Under the pieces are notes generated by a model. It saw only the letters and a list, made by a program, of their open reading frames with translations, did no database searches and was not told the origin of the DNA. DNA of 64,000 nt from Cheilinus undulatus. Its lineage: Eukaryota > Chordata > Actinopteri > Labriformes > Labridae. The DNA lies in contig NC_054869.1 of the NCBI RefSeq assembly GCF_018320785.1, positions 38,777,789-38,841,788 on the forward strand, written 5' to 3'. Position numbers and translations under genes: made by a program. This document shows positions 1 to 13,880 of the stretch, in pieces; the stretch's first letter is position 1, and each line of letters starts with the position of its first letter.

Positions 1-106
1 TTTCCAGCTGATTGCTGTTAGACACCAAAAAACATGTGGCTACTATTGTGTCCTCACCTTTACAACAATCCCTCTGAGGGTGTAGATGTGCTCTTTTGAG
101 CATTTG

Positions 107-3100
107 TCAGTGATGCACTCTTGTTATGTCACTACGTGAGGAAGGGCTTTGGCAAGAGGGACATGAGACATGCTTGGATGACGATCCTGTGACGGAATTC
201 AGTTGTTCTGATTTCCTCCGTAGGCAGGAACCACACAGCAGATGACCACAGGTGAGACGATAGATGCATGATGCAGATTTAGAGTAAACGGAGATCGAAC
301 AGGAACACAAGGAGCACATCTTTTCACCTGGCAAGATAATATGAGGGAAAACTTAGTATGTCGATTAATTATAGAGAAAGGCAAATTTTCAGTGAAGCTC
401 ATGAGCTCTCATTCTTAATTGAATTAAATACATTGTAATGTACTATGTTTTCTATGGAATCATATAACATACAGCTAAAATCATTTTTGGCTCAGGATGG
501 GAAGGCAGCCAGAAAGAGTTCAAGAGGCTTTACACTTACATTAACAGTATGTATACCAGGGTGGACAACTGGTGGGCTGTGGGCCACATGCAGCCCCTTT
601 TTCTCACTCATTGTGGCCCACAAGTCAGTTTAAATACAGATAAACTGTACACATGTAGAAAACAAGACAAATGTGCATGGAAGATTTCAGCATGAGTTAC
701 CAATACAACACCAGTCCACTGAGGACTCTGTATATGGGCCCCTGCTCTACACTGTAAAATCACACCAGTTGAAAATACTCAAAATATTTGTTGTAACTGA
801 TTAGGTGAATGTTTTTAAGCAGTGGAAATACATTTTTTTGAGTATGACTCAAGTTAAAATATATAATTTACATGTTTCTCATCCACTGCAGTTTCCCTTT
901 ATGTCTTTTACATATTCTATTTATGAACAATCATGCCACCCAAAGTTAGCTTATTTGATTGACTACAAGTAGCAATGATTGCAAGGTCCACTTTGAATTT
1001 ATATTAAGAATTACTAAATAACTGAATTCCAACAGATCTGTTGGATATCCTTAGTGTTGTTGTTAAAAGTATCTGGTATCTATTACTGCTTTTATTTAGA
1101 CACAATCTGTAGCTTTGGTACCAGGGGACAAATTATTTATATAATAAACTGGTAGGTATGAGCCAGGAGTATGCTTTAAGAACACCACTTTGTTTGCAAG
1201 AAAAAAATGTATTTCATAAACACAAATTAAACACAAATTTTTATTTGGACATTTTAGAGCCTGTGTGAGATTCACTGTCCACATGCCACAGTGGTTGGTT
1301 TGATTTTGAGATTTGTGTTTGTTTTTTTAATTTGAAAAACAGCAAATTGCTGCTACAATATAAATGCAGGTGTAACAAATACTGATTAAAAAACAGTAGC
1401 CTAATTACAATTGTCTAATTCACTCAACCCTTTAACTTGTGCAATATTTGGATTTCTTACTTTCTTACTGTGTTAGATACTTTGGCCATCTATAAGAACA
1501 GAGATTTTTCCATGCTTTCCTTTGTCAGTATGTACATTTACGTTATCATAATTTAGTCGTGAAAAAGGATGTCAATGAATACTTTTTGTTAACATTTCCT
1601 CAAATCAACACTGCTGTAAAGTTGTGAAAAGCCAGAATGGAGGCATTATTCTTAGCCTTGCTTTGCTAAAACTGTAAGTTACTGAAACATGGTGAGATTA
1701 TGGGCTAACACAAGAGATTTGGATTGTGCTGCAGGATTTATAACACAATTTTTCATTTTATTTGCTCTGTCAGTACCTCAATCCATCAAGGCCATAGCCT
1801 AGTTTACAGAATATCATGTTTTGACACTCAACATTTTGAGGTTTGAGGCCTCCTTAAAGAAAAATCAGATTTTTCTAAATCTTACCTGTTGTCATGCTTT
1901 GAATGCCTGCAGTCTGGCCATGCAGCATGCTTCTCAGTGGTTCAGAGTCAGGAGTTACCAGTTTCTGCTGAGACAAGTTTTTGGTAAAGGAGGGACGCCC
2001 CTGCAGGGCAGAAAAGAGGGCCTCGTCCAGGCTGGCTGACAGACGCTGCTCATGAGAGCTGCAGCTGGAGACTGTGGAAGTTTGTTGAGGAAGAAACTAT
2101 CAACACAACACTCCAAGAAAAAACAGAATATTTTGGTTTGATGATCTGACTTTTGCAGAACTCACCTGAAACAACGGCAGTTCTTGGTCGTTTCATTTGA
2201 GGTACTGGTTGGTCCTCTGTGGTCAGCTCGCTTGTGGGTTCTTTAGTTATTTCGTTCCAATCTCGTTTTTTTCTCCCCTCAAACTCTGAATTGATTTCTG
2301 TAGTCACACACCGGGAGCTAGATATGAAAGCTGCGTTCTCTGACAAATGCCCTGATCCATTCGAGTTCCTGTTTCCAGCATTACAGTTAACAACAGTACT
2401 GCCTGTGGAGTTTTTTTCATGATGCAGAGATTTTTGAGACTCTCCATCCACCCTGGAGGCTAATAGTCTGGACACCTGGGGATTCTCTCCCTCACTTTGT
2501 CTCCCTAACATCCCGTCCTTTCCCATGATCCCTTTCTGCAGGAGGAAGAGGTCAATTCGGCTCTTCAGCTGGGGGTTAGGAAGAGGCTGGGAGGTTGAGG
2601 TAAATGGGACACCAGTGAAAGGGTCATTTGGGGGTCTACCCCATGTAGCTTCTCTCTTCTGGTGTTCCTCTAGTGTGCTGTTGTCCACTGACATACCACT
2701 GGGCAGCAGCATCGGCAGCTTCATTACCTCCTGGGTTATCGGGTCAAGGAACTCCTCTGGGATGGAAAGATTGCTGAAGTCAGACACAAAGTCAGCAGAT
2801 GGTTAGAAATACTACTAAAATGTGTAAAGCGTTATTATAGCTACAAGAGGGGCCTCGTTGCTTTGAAGGTTTTATTTGGCTAATAATGACCTAGATTAGG
2901 AAATCTTTTTTTTTGTTTCATTCTCAACCTGTCAGGAGAAAGACTTTTTAAGATGACCAAATCTGGAATACTAGGACCCTAAATCAGACTACACACTGCC
3001 TTCATTGTTCAAAACATAGAGGCCAAATCCACATTTACAGAAAGATCCTGACAGTTGCTTGAGTGTTTTTCTGTTTTTTCCCCCTTTTCATTTGATGATG

Positions 3101-6100
3101 GGGACAGAAGATAGAGTTGGAAACTTGTGTGGGAGACAGAGAGAGTGGGAAATGACACAGACCAGGCTTGAACCCAGGTCATCTCTGTACACAGGGCACA
3201 AGGACAAAACCACTCTGCTACTGGTGCCCCAATACCATATTTTGTTTGATATTAAGATATTTTCTCAACTCTTACAACCTCAATGTCTACCTTATCTCCT
3301 CGGTCAGGGAACAAACAGCATTGTTATGCAAATTATTTAAAACATCTTCAAAAATCAACTACCTTGTTAAACAAGGATTTGATTACACACAGTGCATTCA
3401 GGAAGTATTAAGACCCCCTTCCCATTTTTCAGTTTTTGGTATGTTTCAGCCTGATGCTACAGTAAAAAACTGTTTTTACTGTCACTGATCTCCACTCAGT
3501 ACCATATCATGATGACGTGAAAACAGAATTTTAGACATTCTTGCAAATTTATTAAAAACAAAAAACTGAAACATCATATTTAAATAAGTATCAAGACCCC
3601 TTTCGGAAAATAACACTTGACATTTAGCTCAGGTTCCTCCCATCCTTGCTGAGATGTTTCTACACATTGACTGGAGTCCACCTGTGGTAAACTAAATTGG
3701 TTGGACATGGCTTGGAAAGGCACACACATCCATAGAAGGCCTCACAGCTGACAATACATATCAGGGGTACTGAGTGTAGATTAATTTGAACATATTGTTT
3801 TGTTTTACTGTAGCACCAGTACTGTAGCAGGTTACTAACAGTTACAGACAGTTAGAATGAGAAGTTGCCTGGATGTCAAGTGCACCATTATATTGAAACA
3901 GAAATCAGTTTTGTAAGATTTATCTCATCCCAATCAGTGTTGTCGTCCTTTTGTTAACAACCTGTTTTCAAAATGAGATCCAATCCAATGTCTTTGACTA
4001 GATTACACAGACACAACTGGGCCTATGAGACCTAACAGATCTATCATCTTCATTACCACATACATACCTGGGAGATGTGGCAGCTTGTGATCGTGTTTTT
4101 TTCTGGCTGACAGAGGGGGTAAATAACCCAGGTTTTGGCAGTTGTCTCTGATTGGCCTCATGGATGGTTTTAATCCTCTCCACTTCTTCTGTGGGACAGC
4201 AGCGGGCAGGTTGTCCCCAAACAACTAAAGCCTTAAGCCCTAAAGCGGAAGCTGAACCGCCATAGGGCAGAGTGACCCGAAGTTGTGTCACAGCACCCAG
4301 TGAGAGCAGACCCCGGCTCCACAGCTCCTCTTGCCGACAGTTTGCAGGTTGTGTAGGAGGCCGGGAGAGGAATGGGGGTCTGTGATAGTAATTTTTACGA
4401 TTGAAACATATGTGCGTTTCCTCCCTAAGCTCACAACGACCCACCAGTTTAAACTCTGGTTCAGTGTCACTGGATTCAGTGTTTTGATGAGGCTTGAAGG
4501 CATGGCCTCTTTGTTGAGACTCATCTACAGACTGTTCACCCCACTGTTGAGCCTGAAGACTCCACTGGTACCCATTACACTGCAGAGATTTAATATCATT
4601 GTGTTTTCCTCTTTTCTGTTCAGTCTGGTCCTTCAATTGCATTTGCTTCTTTTGCTGAACATGTCTGTGGTCAGTGTTCTGGCAGGGTGGTTGATCCGAG
4701 CAGGTGCTGATCTCCAGTTTCTTGCAGGCTTGTCCACGGTCCATCCCCCAGGGCCACAGCTCCACATCCACCCTGCACAGGTCCACCTGGAAGCCAAACT
4801 TCAATGTCACCTGAGAATTACAGAGGACAAAATAGCATTCATTTATTCACTTTAGGGATAGGGATAAATGTATTAATCATTTTGCCACAGATCTAAACCT
4901 GTTTCAAATGTTTTACAGTTATTCAGATATGAAAAATGCAGTTTGAAGATAGTTAAAGATTGGAGAACTGCTAAGTCAAGAATGTTAAGTTACCTTACCA
5001 TGGCTTGATATCCCTAAATGCTGTGTTCAGTGAGGCTGAGTGGCAGATTAGCTACAAGCTAAGAGGCTAGCGATGCCTCTTTAACAGCTTTTCCCCCACA
5101 TTTTGTCATAAACATGCTTTTAAAGGTCAAAGCGATATGCCATTTAACAAATAAATCTTGTGGTATACGGGTTACATTGAAATGACGACTCAATTCAAAA
5201 TTACAAGTTCGCAGAAAGATATGGATTTTTTTTGGGTTGACGCAGATAGGATATTAGGGAATGAAAAATTCCAATTAGTGATATCTGCCGATTAAATTTT
5301 TACATTATTATTATTTTTTATTAGTTAATAGATAAAATAAAATAACTGCTTCTGATCCCTTAAATATAGTTCAAGGCAGAACATTTTATTATTATCAAAA
5401 TAGCCATCATGAACAAAATACTGTCAAAAAAAGCAGTAACCTCCGGAAAAAAGAGATGTTATTACTAGTGTGCATAACATTGCACAGATGTGTCTAATGA
5501 AGTGGTCAGTGTATTTGCAAATGACGAATTCATAACTGGTATCACTGGTAAAATGAAATACACCTATGTGCATTCACATTTTTCTCTCCTCCATTGTTCT
5601 GAGCTGTGAAGTTATATGACTCAAACTCTGACCAGAACACAAGAGTATAGTAAGACCGAAAGGACCAAGACCAACAGGACCAAGGACCAAAACACTCTGA
5701 CTTCCACATGCTCAGACACTGGGAACACCACACTGTCTTACTCAGAGAACCTATTGCCCCATTCTCGAGTCCAAGTCTACGGCTGATCTTAGCCTCTCAT
5801 CAGGTCAATGGATTATCATGCCAAGTCAGGTGAACTGCTCCACAACTTCCACGCTCTCACCATTCATGGACACAGATTCAATGGCCGCATCTAAAGCATC
5901 CCCAAATGCCTGGTTCTTTGTTTTGGCCAAGGGGACGTGCAGTCCATGCATTAAGAGCCCCCACAAGGACATCTACGGTCTCAACAAGGAACCAAGCATC
6001 ATCAGCAAAGTCCAGATCGGGGATCTGCATATCACCAGATGACACTCCACAGTTTGCTGCCCCTGTTACCCGCCCCGTTATCCAGTCCATACAGACAATG

Positions 6101-7552
6101 AAGAGTGTAGGGGCTAAGATGCACCCCTGTCTCACCCCAGAATCAATTTTTAAGTGTGCTTGAGAAGAATGGCATTTTGCTCAATTGTATGCTTTGTGTA
6201 TTATATAAAAAACATAAATTGAATCTTGGATCTTGTGAGCGATGCTATTGTCAATTGTCAGTTTCAGAAGCAGGACCACACCACAACCTTGTGCCAGCCC
6301 ACATTTACATATACTCAACCTCCTTTTATGTTCTAGCCTTCTGCACCCCTTTCTCCCAGCTGCTAATCTCCTTCTTTCACTCCTACTATCCATAGGGTAG
6401 TAGGGGGTTTCAAAAGCATCAAATCATGAGAGCAATTTTAACATTAAGAAGTACAGGATCATCATTCAAAAATGAAAGATAAATAACTGTTAAACTGCAT
6501 CATGTCAAGAGCAACATGAATGGTGTAATCCATGCAAGTGAAATAGAACAACCACGGCATCATCTTACCTGTACAGGTGGACGTAGGAAGTATTCCAGCT
6601 TGAAGCCTCGCCTTCGGAGTTCAGGGTCGCCTGACAAGAGGTTTGTAACTTCATAGCCATCTGCACACAGCTACGATGACAAATAGTACAGGCAGATTCT
6701 TAAATTCTCTACAGAAGGCATTAAGGGAGTGAATAGAGAAGTTACAGTATGACATTTTAAATGGAACATTTCTGCCTTAAAATGGAAAGAATACAAAAAA
6801 ATGTCAGGAAGATCAACATAGCTCAAAAACATAAGATGGGAATTTTGTCAGCCTGTTACTTGGTTTACTGCAACAACATGTAAGGGTTAATTTCAGGCAT
6901 TTTATTCTTCCCTGAACATGCCAAAACTAGAAAACCAGTGATTGAAATGCCTGGATATAAATTTCCCAAAGCAAAATATTCAGTACATGTTTCAGTAAAT
7001 GAAGGACTGCGAAAGAGTGATGGACGAGGACTATGGGGAAGAAATGAGAAACTTTTTAAGGGTGGAGAGAACATCACCCATGCCCTCACTGTGAAGAAAA
7101 TACATTCAAGATCACATTACAAGATATTTATAAAGAGAACACAACAAGGTCAGTCTGTGATTCACTTTTCCCCACACCACTTTGTACCTCTGCTTTTTTA
7201 TTTTTACATCACTGTCCTCCATCTCAACCTTGTGTTATCTTGTGTCCACGTAAGGTTATTCGCCCTGTTCATCTCAACACTTAGCAGACCATGTACTGCT
7301 GTAGAAAAGGTTGACATGGTCTCTACTAAGCCGCTACGCTGATGAAGAAATTAGGGTTTTGTTATGCTCTAGGTTACTGTTGCAAACCTTCTTAACGTGT
7401 CATGTGGGCTTTGCGGCTGGGTTTTTTCTTGCATATACTGAGAAATGACAGGAAATCATTGAACATTAAAAGTACAGTTACGTGATAGTCCCACGCACCT
7501 TGTTGCAATGAACTGACGTATGGAAGTGTGGCAAACAAAGATTCAAAACCAT
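107..7552 (-). CDS. ubox5: U-box domain-containing protein 5 (UBOX5/RNF37), E3 ubiquitin ligase
   Basis: Six coding exons on the minus strand: 7499-7552, 6569-6670, 4068-4810, 2166-2773, 1886-2071 and 107-327. All have GT-AG borders and matching phases, giving 637 aa (human about 541). The start is the ATG at 7552; the first 18 residues (MVLNLCLPHF... ending HCNK) nearly match the human N-terminus. Residues 19-300 form the N-terminal domain (ADGYEV, RPPV, LEYF, VWGQPA). They include a fish-specific Gln/Lys-rich stretch at about 85-160. The U-box lies at about 304-385 (EEFLDPIT, LPSG, DPFTG). A C-terminal RING-like cysteine cluster follows at about 568-635 (CSLC, CGHLLC, CPSC), ending TRVHH. 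Members of this family use U-box folds to recruit E2 enzymes, and UBOX5 is reported to be nuclear. The 3' UTR runs off the window start. The identity is secure; only the 5' UTR is inferred. Confidence 0.95.
328..1885. other. ubox5 intron 5
   Basis: AT-rich intron with no gene. Around 570-640 there is a short stretch (GTGGGCTGTGGGCCACATGCAGCCCC) that resembles the end of an hAT-type fish repeat, but no partner end is visible. Nothing else is supportable. Confidence 0.5.
3060..3235. repeat. Dispersed repeat copy A (tRNA-like 'CTTGAACCCAGG' motif)
   Basis: About 170 bp in ubox5 intron 4 containing a GGGGACAGA...GACAGAGAGAGTGGGAAATGACA block followed by GCTTGAACCCAGGTCATC, ...GTACACAGGGC and ...CTCTGCTACTGGTGCCCC. 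A clearly related stretch occurs at 45740-45870, and a weaker one at 36100-36240. The RGGYTTGAACCCNRG core resembles a tRNA B box, which suggests a SINE-like origin. The family name is not known to me. Confidence 0.55.
3390..3790. mobile_element. Truncated Tc1/mariner element
   Basis: The sequence starts with a typical fish Tc1 terminal repeat (CATTCAGGAAGTATTAAGACC...). It continues through leader sequence (AGGTTCCTCCCATCCTTGCTGAGATGTTTC, GGCTTGGAAAGGCACACAC) and stops near GTACTGAGTGTAGATTAATTT, which belongs to the opposite end. The transposase-coding middle is missing, so this is an internally deleted fossil in ubox5 intron 4. Confidence 0.7.
4811..6568. other. ubox5 intron 2
   Basis: Intron between the exons encoding the N-terminal domain. 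It is AT-rich apart from the LINE fragment at about 5590-6145. No other coding or RNA feature was seen. Confidence 0.5.
5590..6145 (-). mobile_element. Non-LTR retrotransposon (LINE) reverse-transcriptase fragment
   Basis: The minus-strand translation around 5878-6135 reads RQGCILAPTLF... then ...DLDFADDAWFLVE. The FADD box of reverse transcriptase and the upstream RQGC-LAPTLF signature are both present. Downstream, stop-interrupted sequence (ESVEVVEQFT-LG, then a degenerate RRLG-like region near 5750) follows the usual order of such LINEs. Several stops and frameshifts make it a dead fragment inside ubox5 intron 2. Which LINE clade it belongs to is not decided. Confidence 0.75.
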
Positions 7553-8129
7553 ACCGTCCGACCTGTGGAAAAAAACAGACATGTGTCAAAGCAGTACATC
7601 TTTCCTTACATCATTTATGGTCAGCTCCTAGGTCAAGGCAAAGAGAAGCATTCACTGCATACAAAACTGACTCACAGTACTACGATGTTTACACCTATTA
7701 CACCTATTGTATCACCAGACCTTTCACCTCCTAACAAAACTACCCTCAGAGAGTGAAAGACTAATTAATCTCCAAGAAACTGAATTCAATTCAGTTATTT
7801 CAAGGACCTCAGCAGTGTAATTGTGTTGAATATTAAAGTGTAGAAAAGGAAGACAATGACTTCCAATTGTGTTTTGCCAGTTGGTTAAGAAAATCCAATA
7901 AAACGACTAACTCTGTTGTTGTTAGACAAAGACAACTAACTGTTCAATGAAGAATTGGTTCATTTTCCAGTTTTGTTACAACAGCAATCAGTATGTTTGG
8001 ATTATCATAAAATGTAACTGGCCAATCAAGATAGAAACTATAAATTAACTAAACAATTTTCAAGAATAATCAAAGGGGATTTGCACTAACACTAAGATGA
8101 ATGCATTTATGATTCTCATGGTCTACAAT

Positions 8130-8690
8130 GTCAGTTAACAAAAATCAAGTCAAGCTTGTTATACATAGCATAATTCATACACAAGGCAGAATTAAAAGCA
8201 AAGTATAAAAATACAGTATATATGCAACATGAACACCACACATTACCCCCACAAATGAGCACACGAACACACACATTAAAAGCATGCAGTGAGAACTAAC
8301 CATAAACTCATGCAAAAGTCTTTATGTGCGTTTTAAAGTATTTAATGTTAGAGCCCATGTCTGCATGCAGGGTGTTCCATTTACTCTGGCATAAAAACTG
8401 AAAGTTGCCTCCCCTGCTTTGGAATTTTTACTTGGAATGGTCAAAAGGGCCACTGCCTGCAGACCTTAAAGTTCTAGCTGGTGTATAACTTACTGTATAT
8501 GCATATCTTTAATGTACTGATGGGCCATTGACTGCTTTGTACACAAGCAACAGAAAATTAAAATCAATCCTAGTCTGAACCAGGAGCCAATGGAGGTTTT
8601 TGAGGACAGGAGTGATGTGTTCACATTTTTTTTTTTTGTTCTGATAAGAACACTTGCAGCAGCATATTTAATTAGTTGTAGGGCAGTGGT
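8130..8690. repeat. Dispersed repeat fragment in ubox5 5' intron
   Basis: This stretch contains phrases common in interspersed fish repeats, such as GGGTGTTCCATTTACTCTGGCATAAAAACTGAAAG, AAAAGGGCCACTGCCTGCAGACC and GAACCAGGAGCCAATGGAGG...GACAGGAGTGATGTGTTC. There is no coding frame. The assignment rests on remembered repeat texture only. Confidence 0.4.
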
Positions 8691-9249
8691 TGTTCCCAAC
8701 CGTTTTGTCCAAAAGGATTCTCCTACTCATATCTGAGAAAAGCTAAGCCCCCCCAGGACCCACTAGGAAGAATGAACCCCTAAATCTCATCATTATAGGT
8801 CTACTTATTTAATAGATCCAAATGATCTATGTATAATTATGCTGTATTTTCCCCCCTGAAAAAAAAATAAATTAAAAAAATAAAGAGGATGCATTAATTT
8901 TTATTGGAAAAACTTAACATTTTCAAGTGCAAAATGTCATAAATTTATGAGAAAAAAATTTGATTCTTTTTCCTTTACAAAACATAAATTGAAGTGAACC
9001 AAACTTGGTATTTCTGAGAAAATAAAATTGATAATAGTCAATGAAGATGTTTTCCTTGCACAAGTCCTGCAGTTGGAAGCCTAATTAAATGATAATTCTT
9101 ACTGGACTGAGCAATTAGAAAATATGTTTGATTTTAGCCCAGAATCATCAAGTCCAGCATCTGGACTTAGAAGAGACATTTCTGGGTTTATCCAGCCTCT
9201 GTTTTCTGTTTGGTTGTCTGTAAATGTTTGACCTTACAATGTCATAAAT

Positions 9250-10267
9250 GTAAGACTTTAAAATCTTTATCCAACCATGGGATGACTTTTTGGTTTTGAA
9301 ACCCCATCAGAAATCTCTGATATCTAATATTTATGGCAAGCTTATGGGCTTTGAAGAAAACCTGTTTATTAAAACCAAAAACGCTTGGGAACATGAGTTA
9401 GGGGTAAATTTGACTGATCAATGGTGGGACAAAGCTGTGTATAACATAAGTTCAATAACGCCTTGTGCCAGGCTGCAGCTAATACAGTTCAAGGTCTTGC
9501 ATAGAGTCCATCTAACCAAATCTAGATTATCTGAAACATATCCTTATGTTCCAGATCAGTGTGATAGATGTCATGCTTCCTCGTGTAACTTGAGTCACAT
9601 GTTTTTTTTTCTGTCCTAGACTACATAAATTTTGGAGTGAAGTTCTAGGAATTCAGGTTAAGATGGACCCCTTTATTGCTATATTTGGAATCTCACTTAA
9701 TCAAGTTCAACTTAATTCCTTACAATCACAGGTATTAGCCTTTACTTCTCTTTTGGCGAGGCGTCGAGTCCTACTACTCTGGAAGTCTTCCAAACCCCCT
9801 TCTTTATCATTGTGGCTTAATGATGTGATGTCATATCTCAAATTAGAGAAGATAAGTTTAACAGTGAAAGGCAATTCTAACAAATTTTTCAAAAAATGGA
9901 ATTGTTTTATTAATTACTTTCATTCATTGCCAGTCCTTCCTCTAAACTAGACCCCCCCAACCACCCCTTTTTATTTTTATTTATTTTTTCTGTCTTTACA
10001 TTTTGAAATTTGATTAACTTATTGTTTGTTTGCTTATTACATTTGTTCCATTGTCATTTATCTATTTGGTGACTACTTTATTTAGAACAATATATCTGAT
10101 TGTTTTATAAAGGGAAATTGATTCATTATCATTTTATTTTAATATAGAGACAATGTTCATTGTTTTGTTATATAAAAAAAGGGAGTTGTATATTTTGAAT
10201 TTGGATCATTGTATTTTGCTCTGATTGTATCCCAAATGAAAAGATTTTCAATAATAATAATAATAAT
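9250..10267 (+). mobile_element. 3' end of a LINE (L1/Tx1-like ORF2 C-terminus)
   Basis: The frame at about 9290-9619 encodes the C-terminal part of a LINE ORF2, with WEHELGVNLTDQWWDKA, LIQFKVLHRVHLTKSRL and a zinc-knuckle-like CDRCHASSCNLSHMF motif. A frameshift at about 9600-9620 is followed by a second frame (9663-9950: MDPFIAIFG..., LLARRRVLLLWKS) that continues the same ORF. About 300 bp of AT-rich 3' UTR then ends in an (AAT)n tail at about 10250-10267. It is 5'-truncated, as is usual for LINEs, and sits in the ubox5 5' intron. Confidence 0.85.
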
Positions 10268-11120
10268 GGATTCTCTTTATTTTCTTGTACTTAATTGTCA
10301 CCCTCATACCCTGTTGAATAATAAGTTTCCAATCATGATTAAAAAATAATATGTACATCTAGTTTTGACAACATTAGAACAGACAGGGCCCTTCGTCCAG
10401 TTGGCATTTACTGTTAGATCAAGACTACTCTTCATAAAATGTGGTTTTATGGGGTAAAACAATTAAATCAATTTTAATTGGTAGGGATGAGATCCAAGCA
10501 GTATGTGTGTGGTCTGGGCTGCCGAACAATGTTTTCTCACTTTGTAAAATCGAGTTGGCCAAAGTAAAAACAAAAAATCTAAGCTGATGTCTGTATTATC
10601 TGTTTTTCATTACAGACATAAGTTTTATTATGATTATTATGTGTGTTCACGTGATTTTATTGGGGGAAAAAAATAAAAAAAATAAAGGAAGCATTCACGA
10701 GGACTAACTTCGTTTTAACAGCTCATGAAACGTCAACCATAAACGCATTCAAAATAAAGCCACCAGTTAAAACGGCGACTTTTTACACCGTTAAACTGGA
10801 GCGTTTTACTGTCTCGTGCATTTGATGAAAACGGCCCTCATTTACAACCATCTCTCACTGCCATTTCATTTAAACCTTGTCTCTTGGCTTAAACAACTTG
10901 ACTCCGGATACCACAACAAAATGTTACAGATAAAAACGTTAATTTGCGTACTGCACTCACAAGTTAACGTTTCGTTCCTAGCTAACGCATCACTTTAGCA
11001 TTACAGGTGTAGCTTGCTAATCGCTCTATGGCTAGCAGTAGGATGTTGGTTAACATTGTAAATGCTAAGGAAAAAACACCGGCAACAACACCCCAGTGAA
11101 CAACGGGAGACACGGCTTAC

Positions 11121-11330
11121 TTTGCTCGGTCGTTGTGGAACTGGAGTCTTTATTTTCCTCCTAACCAACTAATAAAGACCGCTAGTTGCTAATAACTACT
11201 AGCCCATTTCTAGCCGACACAGCAACAACTGCAGAAGCCGAGATGGGACACACTTCACAAAGCGATTGCTGTACTCCGCAGCCACCCATGTGATTCAACT
11301 GGTGTCAGGCGAAAAAGAGGAGTACGCTTA
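11121..11330 (-). promoter_or_regulatory. Probable ubox5 promoter and first non-coding exon
   Basis: The DNA is richer in G+C and CpG than its surroundings. On the minus strand it contains a good splice donor (GAGCAAA|GTAAGCCG), so a non-coding exon would end at 11121. It would join the acceptor at 7562, which lies 10 nt before the ubox5 ATG. No TATA box was recognised. This is inference from composition and splice signals. Confidence 0.4.
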
Positions 11331-12327
11331 ATTTTATTGTTTACAGCTAATATTTAAGCCTTCCTTCTCGTTTAACCGTTGATATATTTTACTCGACCAC
11401 TTTTTATACCCTCCTACATTCATGCTATGCTATCTTGTCGTTTACTAATGTATTTCTTCTACGTAAAGGTTGATAAGGTTGCCCGTCTTTACAAGATGCT
11501 ACTGCTTACAACATTTCAAGGACACTTCTGAGAGAGGTATGCTTTTCCCAAGGAAGAACCCTATGGCGTTCACTCATTCTGACACCTTTTAACAACTGCC
11601 ATTCACTGCAGTGTCCTTTTCTCTATTGTATCAGTACATGGGACATTTAGTCAACATAGTAGAAAGACTGTAAGAAAAGCATCCTTTACATGTATGATGG
11701 ATTAATGTGTTGTGACCTTGTTGGTTCGTCACCCTCTGACTCAATGTTACATGTCATGCCGTTGAACGATTTTTGCTTTCCTACATTGAAGAGGAGAAAT
11801 TCAACATTCATTCAACATTTGTAAAGTTCCTGACACATTAAGCTTTTACACATGACACTCTTAGGAGTATGGGAGAATGATGAAAAAGTGACATTGTAAT
11901 ATCATTTCTTTTTTGACATTGTTTTGCCATATGAAAATATACACAGAGTTATTTTGAATAAGTGTTATGGATAGGGCAAATTACTTTTGAATCTTAAACT
12001 CATAATTGGATTGTTTTGGACTTAAGGTCTGTTTTTATCTGTGACCTACACTACAAGAGAAAACACAAGATGTGTTTTAGTTTTTTTTTTGGGGGGGGGG
12101 GGGTAGTGAATTATATGAACTGGGATGAATAAATGTAACACTGAAAAGTCTGTAATTTCTCTCTAGCTTTTTGTAACAAATTTCCTGTGAAGGCGTAATC
12201 AATTTCATTTTTGCAACAGTTACCTCGAGGGTAGCTGATAGCTCACTTGAGTTCCATCTTACTGCATACTGGCATGTAAGACATTCACATGGTGAGTGAA
12301 AAAGCATTCTTTTTTGCATCATTTATA
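11331..12327. other. Intergenic DNA between ubox5 and lzts3
   Basis: AT-rich with no coding frame. The only notable feature is a T-run followed by a G-run at about 12079-12103 (homopolymer junction). Confidence 0.5.

Positions 12328-13880
<1,553 letters not shown>

Noticed and set aside
4331-4855. Plus-strand open frame of 174 codons
   Set aside because: Antisense to ubox5 exon 3, which is supported by splice phases and homology.
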